Shown: positions 23,851 to 35,831 of the stretch, one piece after another
Layout: each line of letters begins with the position of its first letter
Numbering within the stretch: the stretch's first letter is position 1
Assembly: GCA_949825065.1 (NCBI GenBank)
Contig: OX463846.1
Location: forward strand, 4,917,366-4,981,365
From: Odontocerum albicorne
Lineage: Eukaryota; Arthropoda; Insecta; Trichoptera; Odontoceridae
Reading direction: 5' to 3'
Length of the DNA stretch: 64,000 nt
Program-made: the position numbers and the translations under genes
Notes under the pieces: model-generated
What the model was told of the DNA's origin: nothing
Seen by the model: only the letters and a program-made list of their open reading frames with translations
The model's database searches: none

Positions 23851-24591
23851 TGATATTTATTTAACAAAAATTCAAAATCGCTTTGCGGCTGCTTCTAAGA
23901 TAATTTCTATGAGAATATTACAAGTATAATAAGGTGCATTTTGCGTTTGCAACAGTTAAATGATTAATAAAATTTTCTATTTTTTTATCGCAGCGTGTTG
24001 TCACTTTTCTCAACTTGTATTTTCATTTTGCCGACTGGAAAATCAAGAAACTGTGACAGATGAAAGTGTTTGTCACAAAGTCGTCATAAAAGCGCAGCAA
24101 TTGGCTTGTCTAACGAGTGCCTAATTAAGACGACATACAGAAGAATCGGCAACGGCGCGACGATCTAGACACAATTTTCTTTTGACTGCGAAGCTTTCTC
24201 ATCACAAATAATCATAATATCGTTACACGAACTTTATAAGGAAACAACTTAAAAGTCTTCATTTTAGATAAACCGTTTAATGCAAAACGAAAAAAATGCT
24301 ACAATATTAATGCAGTTTAAATAATAATTATACCTCGCCATACAATACTGAAATATACTCGTACATTCAACTCGAAATACTTCAAATGCTTACCTAATTA
24401 TATATCTATCAGAAAAATACTAGGTGAAGATTGTTTTCTTTTATATTATCTTATATACAATAGTATAAATGTGTTTCTAAATGTAACATATTATTGTTAA
24501 TAAGATCAATGTATTTCTAAATGTTTTATATTCTTAGAATACCTGTGTTTTGTGATTATTAAGTTTTTATTCTATTTTTTTTTTGGTGCAG

Positions 24592-24630
24592 AGGGCGCGC
24601 AGAGCCAATACGGGACTGGACCGTGGAGCG
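24592..24630 (+). CDS. candidate 39-base microexon, plus strand
   Basis: A long T-tract ending TTGGTGCAG and a consensus donor GTGAGTGA bound 39 GC-rich bases in a very AT-rich setting. The length is a multiple of three, so inclusion would not shift a frame. All three frames are open, so the encoded peptide cannot be chosen (for example RARRANTGLDRGA in frame 0). It could be an earlier exon of the same unknown plus-strand gene as 34647-34721, with compatible phase 0. It might equally be a cryptic pair of splice sites. Confidence 0.3.
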
Positions 24631-25289
24631 GTGAGTGATAGAGCTCTTAGTACTAAGATTATTTTCTTCCTTCTTTTCAAACATTTCAAAGCCCGTTGGT
24701 GACAGCTATTTTATCATGAGACTAACTGATGTATATTTTTTAACTAAATAATAAAATATTTCAATTACACATTTTATAACTAAACGCTGATACTTAAATA
24801 ACTGTAGTTACCTAGAAGTATACGAAATTTATTATAAGCACAATAAACATAAAAATAACACTATTTTAAGTATTTTGTAATGTAAGATAGATGAAAGAAG
24901 TGTATCTAATGGTGTATTGGTATAGTTGGCATATCAATATCAATTACACGGATTTCCAAGTTTATTAGCCGTGAAAATGTGCTTGTAAATAACCAAGCGA
25001 GTCAGAGCGAATTATTCAGACCTGAAGCGAAATAGCTCTCCCGATAATTACGAGTATAACACGCTGATTGAGCCAATTAACGACATATCTCAATATACTC
25101 GTAAATAGTGCATGTTTTTTTCTACATAATTCATAGATATGATACATACATACTTTGAATAAAATTAAACTTGATACTTGGCACCGATGGGCATTGGATT
25201 GGGATATAACTGGTGTAAATAAGGGTTCTAAATATAAATCAACCCAACAATATATCTCTTTGAAATCATAGTTTGATATAAGATTGAAC

Positions 25290-25405
25290 AATATGGAATT
25301 GTCTGTTATGTGTCATTTGCGGACGGGCCATTGCGTGGTGGCTATTCACCTTTACAGAATGGGTATTGTTGAGAATCCCGGCTGCGAGTGTGGTCTGGAT
25401 AATGA
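25290..25405 (+). pseudogene. LINE ORF2 C-terminal fragment (cysteine motif)
   Basis: Plus-strand translation gives MCHLRTGHCVVAIHLYRMGI followed by ENPGCECGLDNET. This resembles the stretch of arthropod LINE second ORFs after the RNase H domain, including the start of the CCHC-type region (LRTGH ... NPxCxCG). It is cut off at about 25405 by mariner-derived sequence. An 11-base stretch (AAAATCAACGT) occurs on both sides of the join near 25410-25440. Confidence 0.65.
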
Positions 25406-25426
25406 AACAAAAATCAACGTCTGGAC

Positions 25427-26005
25427 AAAAATCAACGTTCGACAATTTCTCCTGGTTTGCTCGCGCGTCATCGAGCTACGCATGGCCACAAGCAAAGGTT
25501 CCTTTACCGCATCATTACAGGTGATGAAAAGTTTGAAAATGGTGATGAAAAATGTTTGAAGGGGATCTTCATGAATAATATGGTTTAAGCGATCCTCATC
25601 GAAGTTCACTGGTCGTCCGGAACGCTACATGTCTTTCAGGTTGAAATTACCGTCTTTGAAACGCAAAAACCATCGACGAGCTGTCATTTAATTCATAGCA
25701 TCTTCACCGTACGCTTTGCAAATATCACGAGCAGCTTTGGCAGCTTTAATCCCTCGATTGAACGTGAACAGAACGAGGTGTCGAAAATGCTCACTTTTGT
25801 CTACTTGACATTCCATTTTGAAGGCTTGTAATCAAATAAAATAATATATATATAACGTAAAAACAAACGCAATATCTTGCAGAGCAGAAAATTTTCTTTC
25901 GAATGACGTATTATATATAACCTTTACCATTTTGGTTTATTTTTGGTGCTCATTTTTAAATTTGAAAAAAAAAAAAAAACGGACACAACTTATGTTTACA
26001 CCTAA
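25427..26005 (-). mobile_element. scrambled fragment of the same mariner family as 33.4 kb
   Basis: Positions 25560-26005 are the 5' end and N-terminal coding part of the mariner seen at 33405-34117, on the minus strand (MECQVDKSEHFRH, SGRPVNFDEDRLNH), ending in the same terminal sequence. Positions 25427-25525 are a later piece of a mariner gene in the opposite orientation (QRSTI region, then LLARHRATHGHKQ and YRIITGDEK in broken plus-strand frames). The two parts of one transposase gene therefore face each other, showing an internal inversion with deletion. The left end lacks a terminal repeat and abuts a LINE fragment. Confidence 0.82.
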
Positions 26006-26099
26006 TATATAGTTTTCTAAAGATTGATTAAAAAAAAAGTTTTTTTATGAATATAAAACTTCGAAATCAAATGCAATATTTCAAAATATAGAAAATAAA

Positions 26100-29000
26100 T
26101 GAAAGACATGTTTACAAAAATAATTCAAGGAATGTAGTAATTGATGTTCGTATAAACAATAATTAGAATTATAAAAAAACCATTGAATCAATATATAAGG
26201 AAATACTCTCGTCCTTTTCTATTGCAAAATAATATTCTATAAAAAAAATTATCTTGTATAAAACTTCCATCATATACAGTAAACCATGATTTTGCCTTGT
26301 GACAATTTCTTCAAACTGCTGACAAATACGTTAAAAGACTGGGAACTTTTTTGGGCACCACTGGTAATCGTATTACCATACCCGAAATATTCGGGTGGTT
26401 AACTATCGTTTTAACAATTAGGCAACGGAAGTCGTTATTTACTAGGAAGACATTCCCACATGGTAATAGTTTTATCAATTTTTATTTAACTTCAAAAAAA
26501 TTGAATACAAAACTTCAATATAGTTCCAAAGAAATATATGTATGAATATGTTATATCTCTAAACAGGTAAATGGTTTTTCCAAAAAACTAGAAAAAAAGG
26601 AATAGAATGGCATTTTCCCAAAAAATGGAGGTATTTCGAATAATTAAAAAAATTCAATCAATTGACTTCTGATCCATTCCATATTCTTATAAAATTAACT
26701 TACCTTTGATTCATCATCATGCTGGCCATTTTGAGAGAAATCCAAAAACAACACAAAACCCGAAACCTTTTTATAAAGTATCGACTTCCAAAATAACAAT
26801 CAAAAGAACTCTCCGACGCTCGAGTTCCTTAAGTATCAATTTATTCAAAACCGAACCAAGCGAGATATCGGATCAGTTCTCAAATACTATATATCAAAAG
26901 AAATTATATTTTGAAGTATAGTACTCGTATGTACACGATATTTTTTAGATTGAATGTATATTTTTAGAATAATATGGAAGTATCTTAAATAAGGCAGTTG
27001 CTCAGAGAGAGTCAAGACAGGTACTGAGCAACGAAGCCAGCATAAGACCTTTACGGAGCCGCGCGAACAATTATGACCAATCCTGAAATAATATCGGATG
27101 CTGGACCAAGTGTATGGTAGACACACGCAGTGACGTGAAGGGTGATTTCATTTCATTCTGATTATTTTTTCGAAAATAAATTAATACTCACATCATCATA
27201 CCTTTGTCCAGAGGCCAAAACTTTGAGTAAGAGAAAATTCAATGACTCCTGTCCGAATTTCTTGGAATGATTCCATAATATTATCATAGTTGCAGAGTCA
27301 CGGTCTACGTAGCCAAGTGTTAAAAGCCATTAACGGTTTTCGAAACAAAGAAAATTAATTGAAAACTTAAAATGATTTTTTTAAATAATAAACAACATAA
27401 TAAACAGCTGCCGTTATTTTAGCCGCTAACGTAGGACTGTTAAAACTGCCTCTTGATTTTCTTAACCACGTTCATTGCATACGTCATCCTCAAGTGTAAA
27501 AACGTTACAATAAAAATATCTATCCAAATTTTACAAGTAGCATTACCGGTGCCAAAAGTCTGGTAAATAGTAGACTTGTTCTTCATAATTGTAATATTTT
27601 GGCTTGATCTTGCGTATTTTCAGATTTCATTCCTCCTGAATTGATGGAACTTTGAAATTGAAAAGGTGGTACTTTGAAAATGACTTTTATATATTCTTAA
27701 ATAAAGCGTTCTTCGATACGGGTACGAAATATTTTAGTACGGGATATTTTTTTCTTTCTTTGATGACGTTATTTTGGCATAATTTCTTAAAAATATGTGG
27801 TTTAGAAATTTAGAACAGTTACAAAAAAGTTCTCTTTAAGCATAGAGTGGTAATAATAAAGTTTCATATATTATAATAAGTAATAGTATAAGTACGATCT
27901 TATTTTTCAACGGTTACTTAGGGGCAATAACTACATGAAACTTTATTTGAGTTTATGTATCAGTCTCACTGATCCTGCATCTGGTTAAACTATATTTACT
28001 GGCTCGAACATAAGGATAATAATGCAGATCTTAAAGGAAAAAGGACTTTTTATTGACTTTTCGATTTTAATCTTATTTCAAACATAATTGATGATACTTA
28101 GAAGCGATTGTCTGAGTATATTCATACCAAAATAACGAAGTTCAAATATAGGTAAATGAACAATTTTCCAAAGAAAACTGCTGCAATAAGCAATCAAAAT
28201 TTATTTTGTTCAAATAAATGCAAACGGATATCGAACGGTTACTAAACATTCATTGAAAGTCTTATTATTTCAGGAATTAATTTTGAATTGAAATTTGAAA
28301 CACATGCTTGATAACCACGCCACTGGAAATGCAAGTGCAGTGCGAATAAATTTCTCCGTGAGGCTCGCAGTATGGATGTATGCGGTTGGGAACTATCTCA
28401 CGTTGCTTGGGCAAAATATTGTAAACACCATGAAATCATGGATTTAATGTATTCAAATAAAATAATCATTAATTTTTAGTCGTAAAAGGATAATTATAAA
28501 TTGCAATTTTGATAACGTATAATATCAATTAATTATTAGACTCTTGAGATTTGTTTGTTCTCCCTTGATGATGAGGTGAACACCTTGAAACCGGTAGGCT
28601 TATACCGTTATGTGGAGTGGAATAAACAGTTTACTAAATATAGTACACTGTTTTTAAACCTCCACAACTATAAATAATATATCAATTAGTGGTTTATAAA
28701 GTCTTTCCCTGTAATTTGAACCAGTTCAAATACTTTCAAAGATGACGGAATTCTCGAGGTAACATATGGTGGCTGCCATGGGATGCCTCAGGAAGAAATT
28801 TTATTTGCTGGGAAGCAAGTCATGTGGCTTCGTTCCTGATTTATGCCTGGGCCAGCGTGGATTGAATTAGCAAGACCTCAGGGAGCATACAGTAAGATGA
28901 ATGAAAATACATATCTCTTAGATGGATTTATTGATATGGTAACAATTTCATGTAAATTAGAAACGAGTCCAGGAAAAGTCAAACATTAATTAAGATGTGT

Positions 29001-30160
29001 TTTTTAACATAGATATAAAATTATATCTAACTGCAAAGCATTAAAAATTAGTTTCAGAAAATATTGAGATAACTCCAAACGAAAAAAATGTGATTTTTAA
29101 CAGTCTTCTACTATTTTAATAAAATATGGATCTTTTTTCATAAAATGTTAACATACTCGTAAAAATACTCAGCAAGAAATTTCGTGAAATAACAAAGTGA
29201 TAACATAAGTTTGGTATTCTATAATAGTGTTTCTTAAAGTTCAAGTCGTACACCAATGGTAACATTTTACCCTCTTTTTAATACAATAGTTTTGAATTTA
29301 GAAAGTCTTATATAAATTATTGTATATACATCATATAACATACTAGATAAAATATTGAAATTATTAGATATTTTTTTGTTTGCGATGTTTTGCTAAATTA
29401 ACAATATTATTTAGATGGGTAAAACAGTATAATAAAAACTCGTATTGTTCGAGCAAAATTAAAAAAAATATTGATAAAAAATAAATGAATGTATATCTTG
29501 GTGAAAGTAAAAGAGATTTATTAATCTTTGGAACTCGCTGAGAATCAATCTAATTTTATTGGACTGCTTGAACAGAAATTACAATAAAATATTAAATGAT
29601 TAATTCAATTCAAAACGAACGTGATTTCACTTCTGTTCTAGTAGAATATAAATGCTTTTTTAACGTTTGATCATTTTAAGACTGATATTTTGTTTACTTG
29701 GAAAAAAATACTGATGCCTGATAAATAGCTACGTCAGAAAATAATGCAAATATAAAAGTGATTTTCATATTTACTGTTCGAATGAAATTTCGCGATTTCT
29801 CACGTTTTTTATTTAATATATATTGATATGTGTATATCCTGCATTTAAGGCGTAACATTAAATTAGTAACTTAAAATATTAAACTTTTACTTGTCTATTG
29901 ACGTTATATTTTCGTTTTTCATTAAATTAGGTTTGCGAGTATCGTTAACATCAAATTAAAGCATCTTCAAAACTAGAAAGTCATCTATTAAAGTTGTTTA
30001 TCAGAATTGTAATACAGATACCAATAAATAATGTTAAAGAAATGGATTATTTTTAATTAATAAATATCTCGACTGTTTCCATACTCATTTGACAAGTTTT
30101 ACGCAATAACCTAAATTAATAGATTAAAAAAGTAATATGTATTTATTTTCTCCGTTTTTT
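26100..30160. other. intronic AT-rich stretch with faint repeat debris
   Basis: No coding exon was found. Near 28555-28620 the phrase GATGATGAGGTGAACACCTT, GAAACCGGTAGG resembles 3' ends of old retroelements. Near 27000-27130 and 28740-28890 there are slightly GC-richer blocks without open frames. Confidence 0.4.
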
Positions 30161-30169
30161 TCTGCGTAT

Positions 30170-30300
30170 CTTTCTCGAGCCAAGCGCCGAGTGCAGAGCG
30201 AGTTCGCGCTGTTTTGTTGCAAATTCCAGGTCTAGTTTTGCTCGCGGCGCGCTTTACCTCTCCACCAAGCCGGTCTTAACATACGAGTACACTATCACAT
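30170..30300. other. CpG-rich island inside the Zasp66 intron
   Basis: GAGCCAAGCGCCGAGTGCAG and CTCGCGGCGCGCTTTACCTC stand out against AT-rich DNA. The minus strand has a donor-like site (GGAGAG before GTAAAGCG), so an internal promoter with first exon is conceivable, as is a regulatory element. No ORF supports either. Confidence 0.25.
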
Positions 30301-31689
30301 GCAAAAGACACACTTACTCGTACAATACGACGGTGTGCCCTCCTCTAGTATGTCAACAAATGACAGCTATTGCAGAAAAAAAGCACCTTGTTTCTTGTTT
30401 GAGCTTAATTAAGTTTTAAGCGTTATCTATTTATATTTTTTTAATCTAACTGCTTATGACAAGATCAATCTAACAGGATTAAAGTGATTAAGAACGAGTG
30501 CTTAATAACTTAATTATAATAACTAATTTAAATCTTATAAACGTGGGTAGGTATTAAAAACGAATGCGTAACCTAAATATGGATGGATAGATAATTGTAA
30601 ATAAGTGAAGGTTTTTTTTTAAATTTAAATCTGAAAATTAATAGCGTAAGTTACGATTTTTCAAAACTTACAAGACTCGTGTAGTTCGTTAAGAACAGCA
30701 ATATCAAATATCATAGTATAAATAGGCCAACACCCATACGATAGTTGTTGACAAAGAAAGAATACGAGAATTGAATTTTGAATACAAGAGAGCGAGAGAG
30801 GAATACTTGGATTCTCTCCGAAAGTAATTCGAAATTTGAATCTCGGTGGGTCCGTGATACTGAACGAATTTTAAATACCTAGCTAACATTTTTTTAACTG
30901 GTGTAAAAGGGGACGATGTATAAATTATATATATAAACAAATTTTACATTTATGAATATATATTTTCATAAATGTAGAATGTGTTTTACTTCCGTGAATA
31001 TTTCACGGGCTGGAACTAGTATTATATAATTTAAAGAGTAGCGGAGAAATATAATTCCAATAACATAGTTTGAAATGCTTTCAAGAAGGTAATTAATTGG
31101 CTATTTTAATTCAATTAATAATGAAGTTACGGATGAAACATTAACTACGGAATTCATTCTACTAATAACTAAAAACTAAACTTGTTTTGAATACGATACT
31201 GCAAACTTCCTTAAATATATTGGTTAAGAATTTATCTTTAAATTTTAATTTTAGAATTCAACATTTAAAGAAAAAAAATGAGTATGATTCTTTCTTCCAT
31301 TATCTATGATTTTCAGAGATAGTTATTTCAGGAATCCAGTGTTTATTTTCGTACGATCAGAAGCTCGGTGCAACCTAAGATATGTACTATAGTTATGTAG
31401 CCAGTTTCATACGCTCACGAGATGGTCTATGTATGGCGCACATCACGATTATACGTACACATATGTAATATTGTGCGTATATGTATCCGAGTATATAATA
31501 TTACTGCGCGTAATAATATGTATACATATACCTGCTTGATTCCGAGTTCATATGAGCAGAGTTGTATTGAGTATTCGTATAAACTATAACGTTTATAGAT
31601 ATCTACCATTTTAATTGATAGAGAAAATTGTGACTCTGTTTTAAATCTGTTACATTGTTGGCAGGTTAAACATACCATATTGTAAAATA

Positions 31690-32110
31690 AATATAAATTT
31701 ATTTAGTGTAAGGATAAGAAGACGGTGTCTGCGGCCATTAGATAAGGTACTTCCCCATATCTGCATATGTTTAGAAAAGTATATTTGGTAACAAAACCGC
31801 AGAAAACTTTCCAAGGAAAGACAAACTGTAGTTTGTCTATATATTATATGATATTTAATATCCGATATGTGATAATTATACGACCAGTTTTAGATGTATT
31901 GTAGTAAATGTGTGTAGTGTTTATGTATTAGATAAATCATGAAATTTGATAAGACCTCCCAAAAGGGTTATTTTCAAATGATTCCTAAAGCTGCACACGC
32001 TACCTTTATCTCAAACACCAAGAGACAGAGCGTTTCATGCCACAGGACTAGTAATGGCTAAAGTTCTACCATAATACTCCGTCCTATTGGGTCGATTAGG
32101 AACAATCAAT
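31690..32110 (+). repeat. dispersed repeat R, copy 1
   Basis: It shares long blocks with 48825-49245 in the same order: AAGGATAAGAAG, GCATATGTT, CGATATGTGATA, CCTCCCAAAAG, AAAGCTGCACAC, AAAGTTCTA and ATTGGxTCGATT. Nature unknown; no inverted ends or ORF seen. Confidence 0.72.
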
Positions 32111-32464
32111 TTGTTCGTTGAAGACGAAATCGACTTAATTGAGTTCAGTGAAGACCAGTTTGTTAATTTAGATATGTATGCAAAATTTCTATAATTATTA
32201 AACAGCATATTACGAGTACCAACGATGCTGAATATTTTAGTTTTATTGATTGAATTTCTACAAATGATAGGGGTCTATCGAACGTAGCAGTACACCTATT
32301 TTAAAAAATATTGCAACATTTTCAATGTTCATTCGAAAATATCGGAATACGTTTTATGTACGAACTTAATAGGCGTTGCAGAAGAAACCAATAGATAAAG
32401 AAGCAATACAAACATTCTAGTTTTGCCTTGTCAATCATATCTTTCGAGTACCATCAAACATAGT

Positions 32465-32690
32465 ACAGTAGCATGGTTTGGTCATACATGTCGTGAGATA
32501 AACCATCAAAATGATGTATTAGAAAGTTGGAGTCTGGGCTTAGGGAAGAGTGAGAGTTAAATGGACAACGCATTGGTCAATGTGAATTACTTGAGACGTA
32601 AATGATTAAAAGATCGTGCTGCCGTTAAGATGAAGCACTGGAATAAAAATACCCAAGACTCGGAAGTCAGTAAGACCATACGTGTTTCGT
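32465..32690 (+). pseudogene. LINE C-terminal remnant
   Basis: Plus-strand translation in broken frames gives TVAWFGHTCREINHQNDVLE, then MDNALVNVNYLRRK and LKDRAAVKMKHWN, the RWFGH / W-x-D-N-V / AEDRxxWR order of LINE tails. It is heavily decayed. Confidence 0.55.
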
Positions 32691-33404
32691 CGCGCTTAAA
32701 CTGGCTTTATCCTTTACACTTCTTTTCTTTGCAGTCTGAAGCTGGAGGCAGGTAATTCATATTTGTGTGTAATAAAAAGAAAAACAGATGCTCATGCCCT
32801 CGATCCGCTCCTGTGAGAGAAAGGCGCTCGTTCTGCAAAGAGCTTCGTACTTTAATTAGCGCTTGTATTCACCGCGAAATAAATAGATGCGCTGCGTACG
32901 TATCAGACTCAATGAATCCTATCACCGAATATTCTTAAATAATATTCTAGGAAATGTCTTACACTGCCGTGTAAACAGTTTGGATTATTTTTTATCAATC
33001 GTTAATAACTGTCACCTTCCATTAAATTTGAAGTAAAGTTATTTTGCTTCTTTCTATGGTCAGACTTTCTTCTGTATCTTTTAATCTATCTTCACAGATT
33101 CTTCTTGCAACAGTTTAGGCTAAGAATGTGATTATGCTCCAGCGTGTACGATAAATTGTTAAATGTTTCATGGATAAATATTTTTAAGAGACCACCTGAA
33201 GACAAAATAGTGTACCGGAATCCTGGGAAAACAGTACAGAAGTTAAACAAAAAAATAAAAGAAAGGTTCAAATATCCTTTGTTTCAAACATTCCACTACA
33301 GTTTTAAGAAAAAGTAACAAATTCAAGTATATTTAATAAAAAATAGGTTTAACGAGGCAAATATTCATTCAATATTTTTCAAATAAAAAAAAGTTGTGTA
33401 AATA

Positions 33405-34117
33405 TTGGGTGTTAATAAGTTGTGTCCGTTTTTTTCCAAATTAAAAATAAGCACCAAAAGTAAAACAAAATGGTAAATGTTATACGTTATTCGAAAGAAA
33501 ATTTTCTGCTCTACAAGATATTGTGTTGTCAATTGATCAATTGTCGAACGTTGATTTTTGTTGTTTTCACTTAAAACATGTGGAACCCATGCGCCGAACT
33601 TCTGGGCTTTTCCCATTGATTTAAGATGGCGGTATACAGTCATGTGACTACAATTAATCTGCTCAGTCAATTATACGGTGGTTTGAAGGGGATCTTCATG
33701 AATAATATGGTTTAAGGGGTCCTCATCGAAGTCCACTGGTCGTCCGGAACGCTCCATGTCTTTTAGGTCGAAATTACTTTCTTTGAAACGCAAAAACCGT
33801 CGACGAGCTGTTCTGTCATTCATAGCATCTTCACCGTACACTTTGCAAATATCGCGAGCAGCTTTGGCAGCTTTATTCCCTCAATTGAACGCGAACAGAA
33901 GGAGGTGTCGAAAATGCTCACTTTCGTCTACTTGACATTCCATTTTGAAGGCTTGTAATCAAATAAAATAATATATGTAACGTAAAAGCAAACACAATAT
34001 CTTGTAGAGCAGAAAATTTTCTTTCGAATGACGTATAACATTTACCATTTTGGTTTATTTTTGGTGCTCATTTTTAATTTGGAAAAATAACGGAAACAAC
34101 TTATGCTAAACACCTAA
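33405..34117 (-). mobile_element. self-complementary mariner derivative with ~120-bp inverted ends
   Basis: TA-flanked element (33403-33404 and 34118-34119), 713 bases. On the minus strand it starts with an N-terminal mariner coding region (MECQVDKSEHFRH, GRPVDFDEDPLNH, NCSHMTVYRHLKS, WVPHVLSENNKNQRSTI). At RSTI the coding sequence ends abruptly near 33530, and the far end is an inverted copy of the element's own 5' untranslated sequence (33405-33528 against 33990-34117). Ordinary mariners have inverted ends of about 28 bases. The copy therefore looks like a deletion product rebuilt as a fold-back. A few stops and frameshifts interrupt the remaining frame. Confidence 0.88.
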
Positions 34118-34646
34118 TATAATATGTATCACATAAAAATATATCTTGTTAAGGATTGACCATTAAATATCGTATTTGATAAATCGAATTTTTTGACATG
34201 TATCGGCGAGGCGAATAAATAGCTTATTTCCAGTTTATCCATCACCTATGACCGGTTTCGCATGTGTCCCATTGTCGGACAGTTCGCAGTCCAGTTATTC
34301 CATCACGAAGCAATCGAGGCCAATAACATCCCTATGTTTTTATTTAGCAGCCTGGAGCGTAAACCCTTTGTGCACGTGTTGAATAGTTTGTTTTTCACCG
34401 TTAACGAAGATATAAGCGGAATCTCTTATTCTTTGAGAAGTGTATTATTATATTATCATATGGTTGCGCTAGATACATCTGACAGGTTTATTTCTGCGCA
34501 GATTTTTTAACCATTCACCTTTAGTTATGTTAATCATTTTGATTAAAAGACAAATATTACAAAGATGTTAATCATTTTGCTTAAATGACAAATAAAAAAG
34601 TCATAACTTATTCATTTCCAATATTTTTTTATTTTCTTTTTCACAG

Positions 34647-34721
34647 GTTATAGAGCTTTACTACCTCAAGATACTCAGCAGTGCCTTCAGTACGCCATTT
34701 GATTTCAACATCCAGCCAAAG
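34647..34721 (+). CDS. candidate coding exon of an unidentified plus-strand gene
   Basis: A strong acceptor (TTTTATTTTCTTTTTCACAG) and a strong donor (GTAAGA) bound exactly 75 bases. Frame 0 is fully open (25 codons, beginning VIELYYLKILSS and ending DFNIQPK), while both other frames contain stops. Third positions are mostly C or G (CTC, AAG, AGC, TTC, AAC, ATC, CAG), unlike the AT-rich flanks. The exon lies inside the large intron of the minus-strand Zasp66-like gene, so it would belong to a nested or overlapping gene on the other strand. A transposase remnant begins about 15 bases after the donor. I do not recognise the protein. A chance open frame between cryptic splice sites is possible but needs several coincidences. 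Confidence 0.45.
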
Positions 34722-34735
34722 GTAAGAACAACTTT

Positions 34736-35110
34736 TTGAACAACTTGATAATAAGTGATGTGGCCCATTTTCATTTAAATGGGTACATCAACAAACAAAA
34801 CTGCAGATTTTGGGGTACTGAGAATCCCAGGGAATTACATCAGTATCAATTGCATCCCAAAAAATGCACTGTTTGGTGCAGTGTTATGGCGGATAGAGTT
34901 ATCGGCCCCTATTTCTTTGAAAATGAGGAAGGTCAGCCAGAAAGAATCAACGGGACCCTGTAATTTTTTTTGTACTGCGCAATGGTCGAAGATAATCACG
35001 AGGTATGGTTACAAGAGGATGGAGCTACTGCGCACACTGCCAGGGCGATGATGGCAGTGTGCGCAGTACAGCGATGTACATTCTTCAGCCTTTCATGGGC
35101 CACCCCGTAT
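34736..35110 (+). pseudogene. DDE transposase remnant (Tc1/IS630-like)
   Basis: The plus strand reads SDVAHFHLNGYINKQNCRFW, TENPRELHQYQLHPKKCTVW, VMADRVIGPYFFENEEGQPE and INGTL, then a stop and frameshift. It resumes as EVWLQEDGATAHTARAMM. These are the first two catalytic segments of a widespread arthropod DDE transposase (SDEAHFxLNGxVNKQNxRxW … LQQDGAxxHTAR), with the first catalytic residues degenerate (DE to DV). The N-terminal DNA-binding part and the last acidic motif are missing. It starts almost at the donor of the exon candidate 34647-34721. Confidence 0.82.
35026..35068. repeat. perfect 17-bp hairpin within the transposase remnant
   Basis: Arms TACTGCGCACACTGCCA (35026-35042) and TGGCAGTGTGCGCAGTA (35052-35068) are exact reverse complements around a 9-base loop. 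The left arm encodes the normal TAHTA part of the protein; the right arm replaces the expected coding sequence. Confidence 0.97.
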
Positions 35111-35629
35111 TATGAAGATTTTAGGACGTAATTTGAATTTAAGTAAATGATGAGTTTCAAAATATAATGAAAGGAATAAATATGGGAGATAAAGATAAAT
35201 AATAGGTTTCTGAATGTAACAATACTTCTTTTCCAATTCTCTTCAAGATCTTTAAGGATAATGCATAACCAATAACTCTTGAGAGATCATTTTACAGTTA
35301 CGCAGAATTGACCGCAAATAGAGATTTGTAAAATGTTGGTGTGATGTGTTGTTATACAAAGAAGTTTCTTATCACCAGATTGAAAGGAGCTCCCGTGCTC
35401 TGATAGAAAGTCGAAATTATCGCGAAGATATTAATGTAAAATTGAATCGTTAATCAGGTAAAATAAGATTCCCTAAGATTCGTGGAAATTACTACGGTAA
35501 ACCAATATCTAAAAAGGATGATCACAGGCTGATAAAAAAAAAGAATCGGCGACTTTTAAAATGGTTTCGGAGTTTACATACAGCTAGATGAGGCTTATAT
35601 TCTACTTTTTAACTTGGGATATTTTTTTT

Positions 35630-35831
35630 TAGGATATCTGTGTAACATAAAGCTTGCATTTCCAGCTTAAGTTATCGAATTTGTAGGTAATAATTTTAGG
35701 ATATCTGTGTAACATAAAGCTTGCATTTCCAGCTTAAGTTATCGAATTTGTAGGTAATAATTTTAGGATATCTGTGTAACATAAAGCTTGCATTTCCAGC
35801 TTAAGTTATCGAATTTGTAGGTAATAATTTA
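35630..35831. repeat. 67-bp tandem repeat, three identical copies
   Basis: AGGATATCTGTGTAACATAA begins at 35631, 35698 and 35765. The three units appear identical base for base, so amplification is recent. The period is not a multiple of three and there is no coding potential. Confidence 0.96.
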
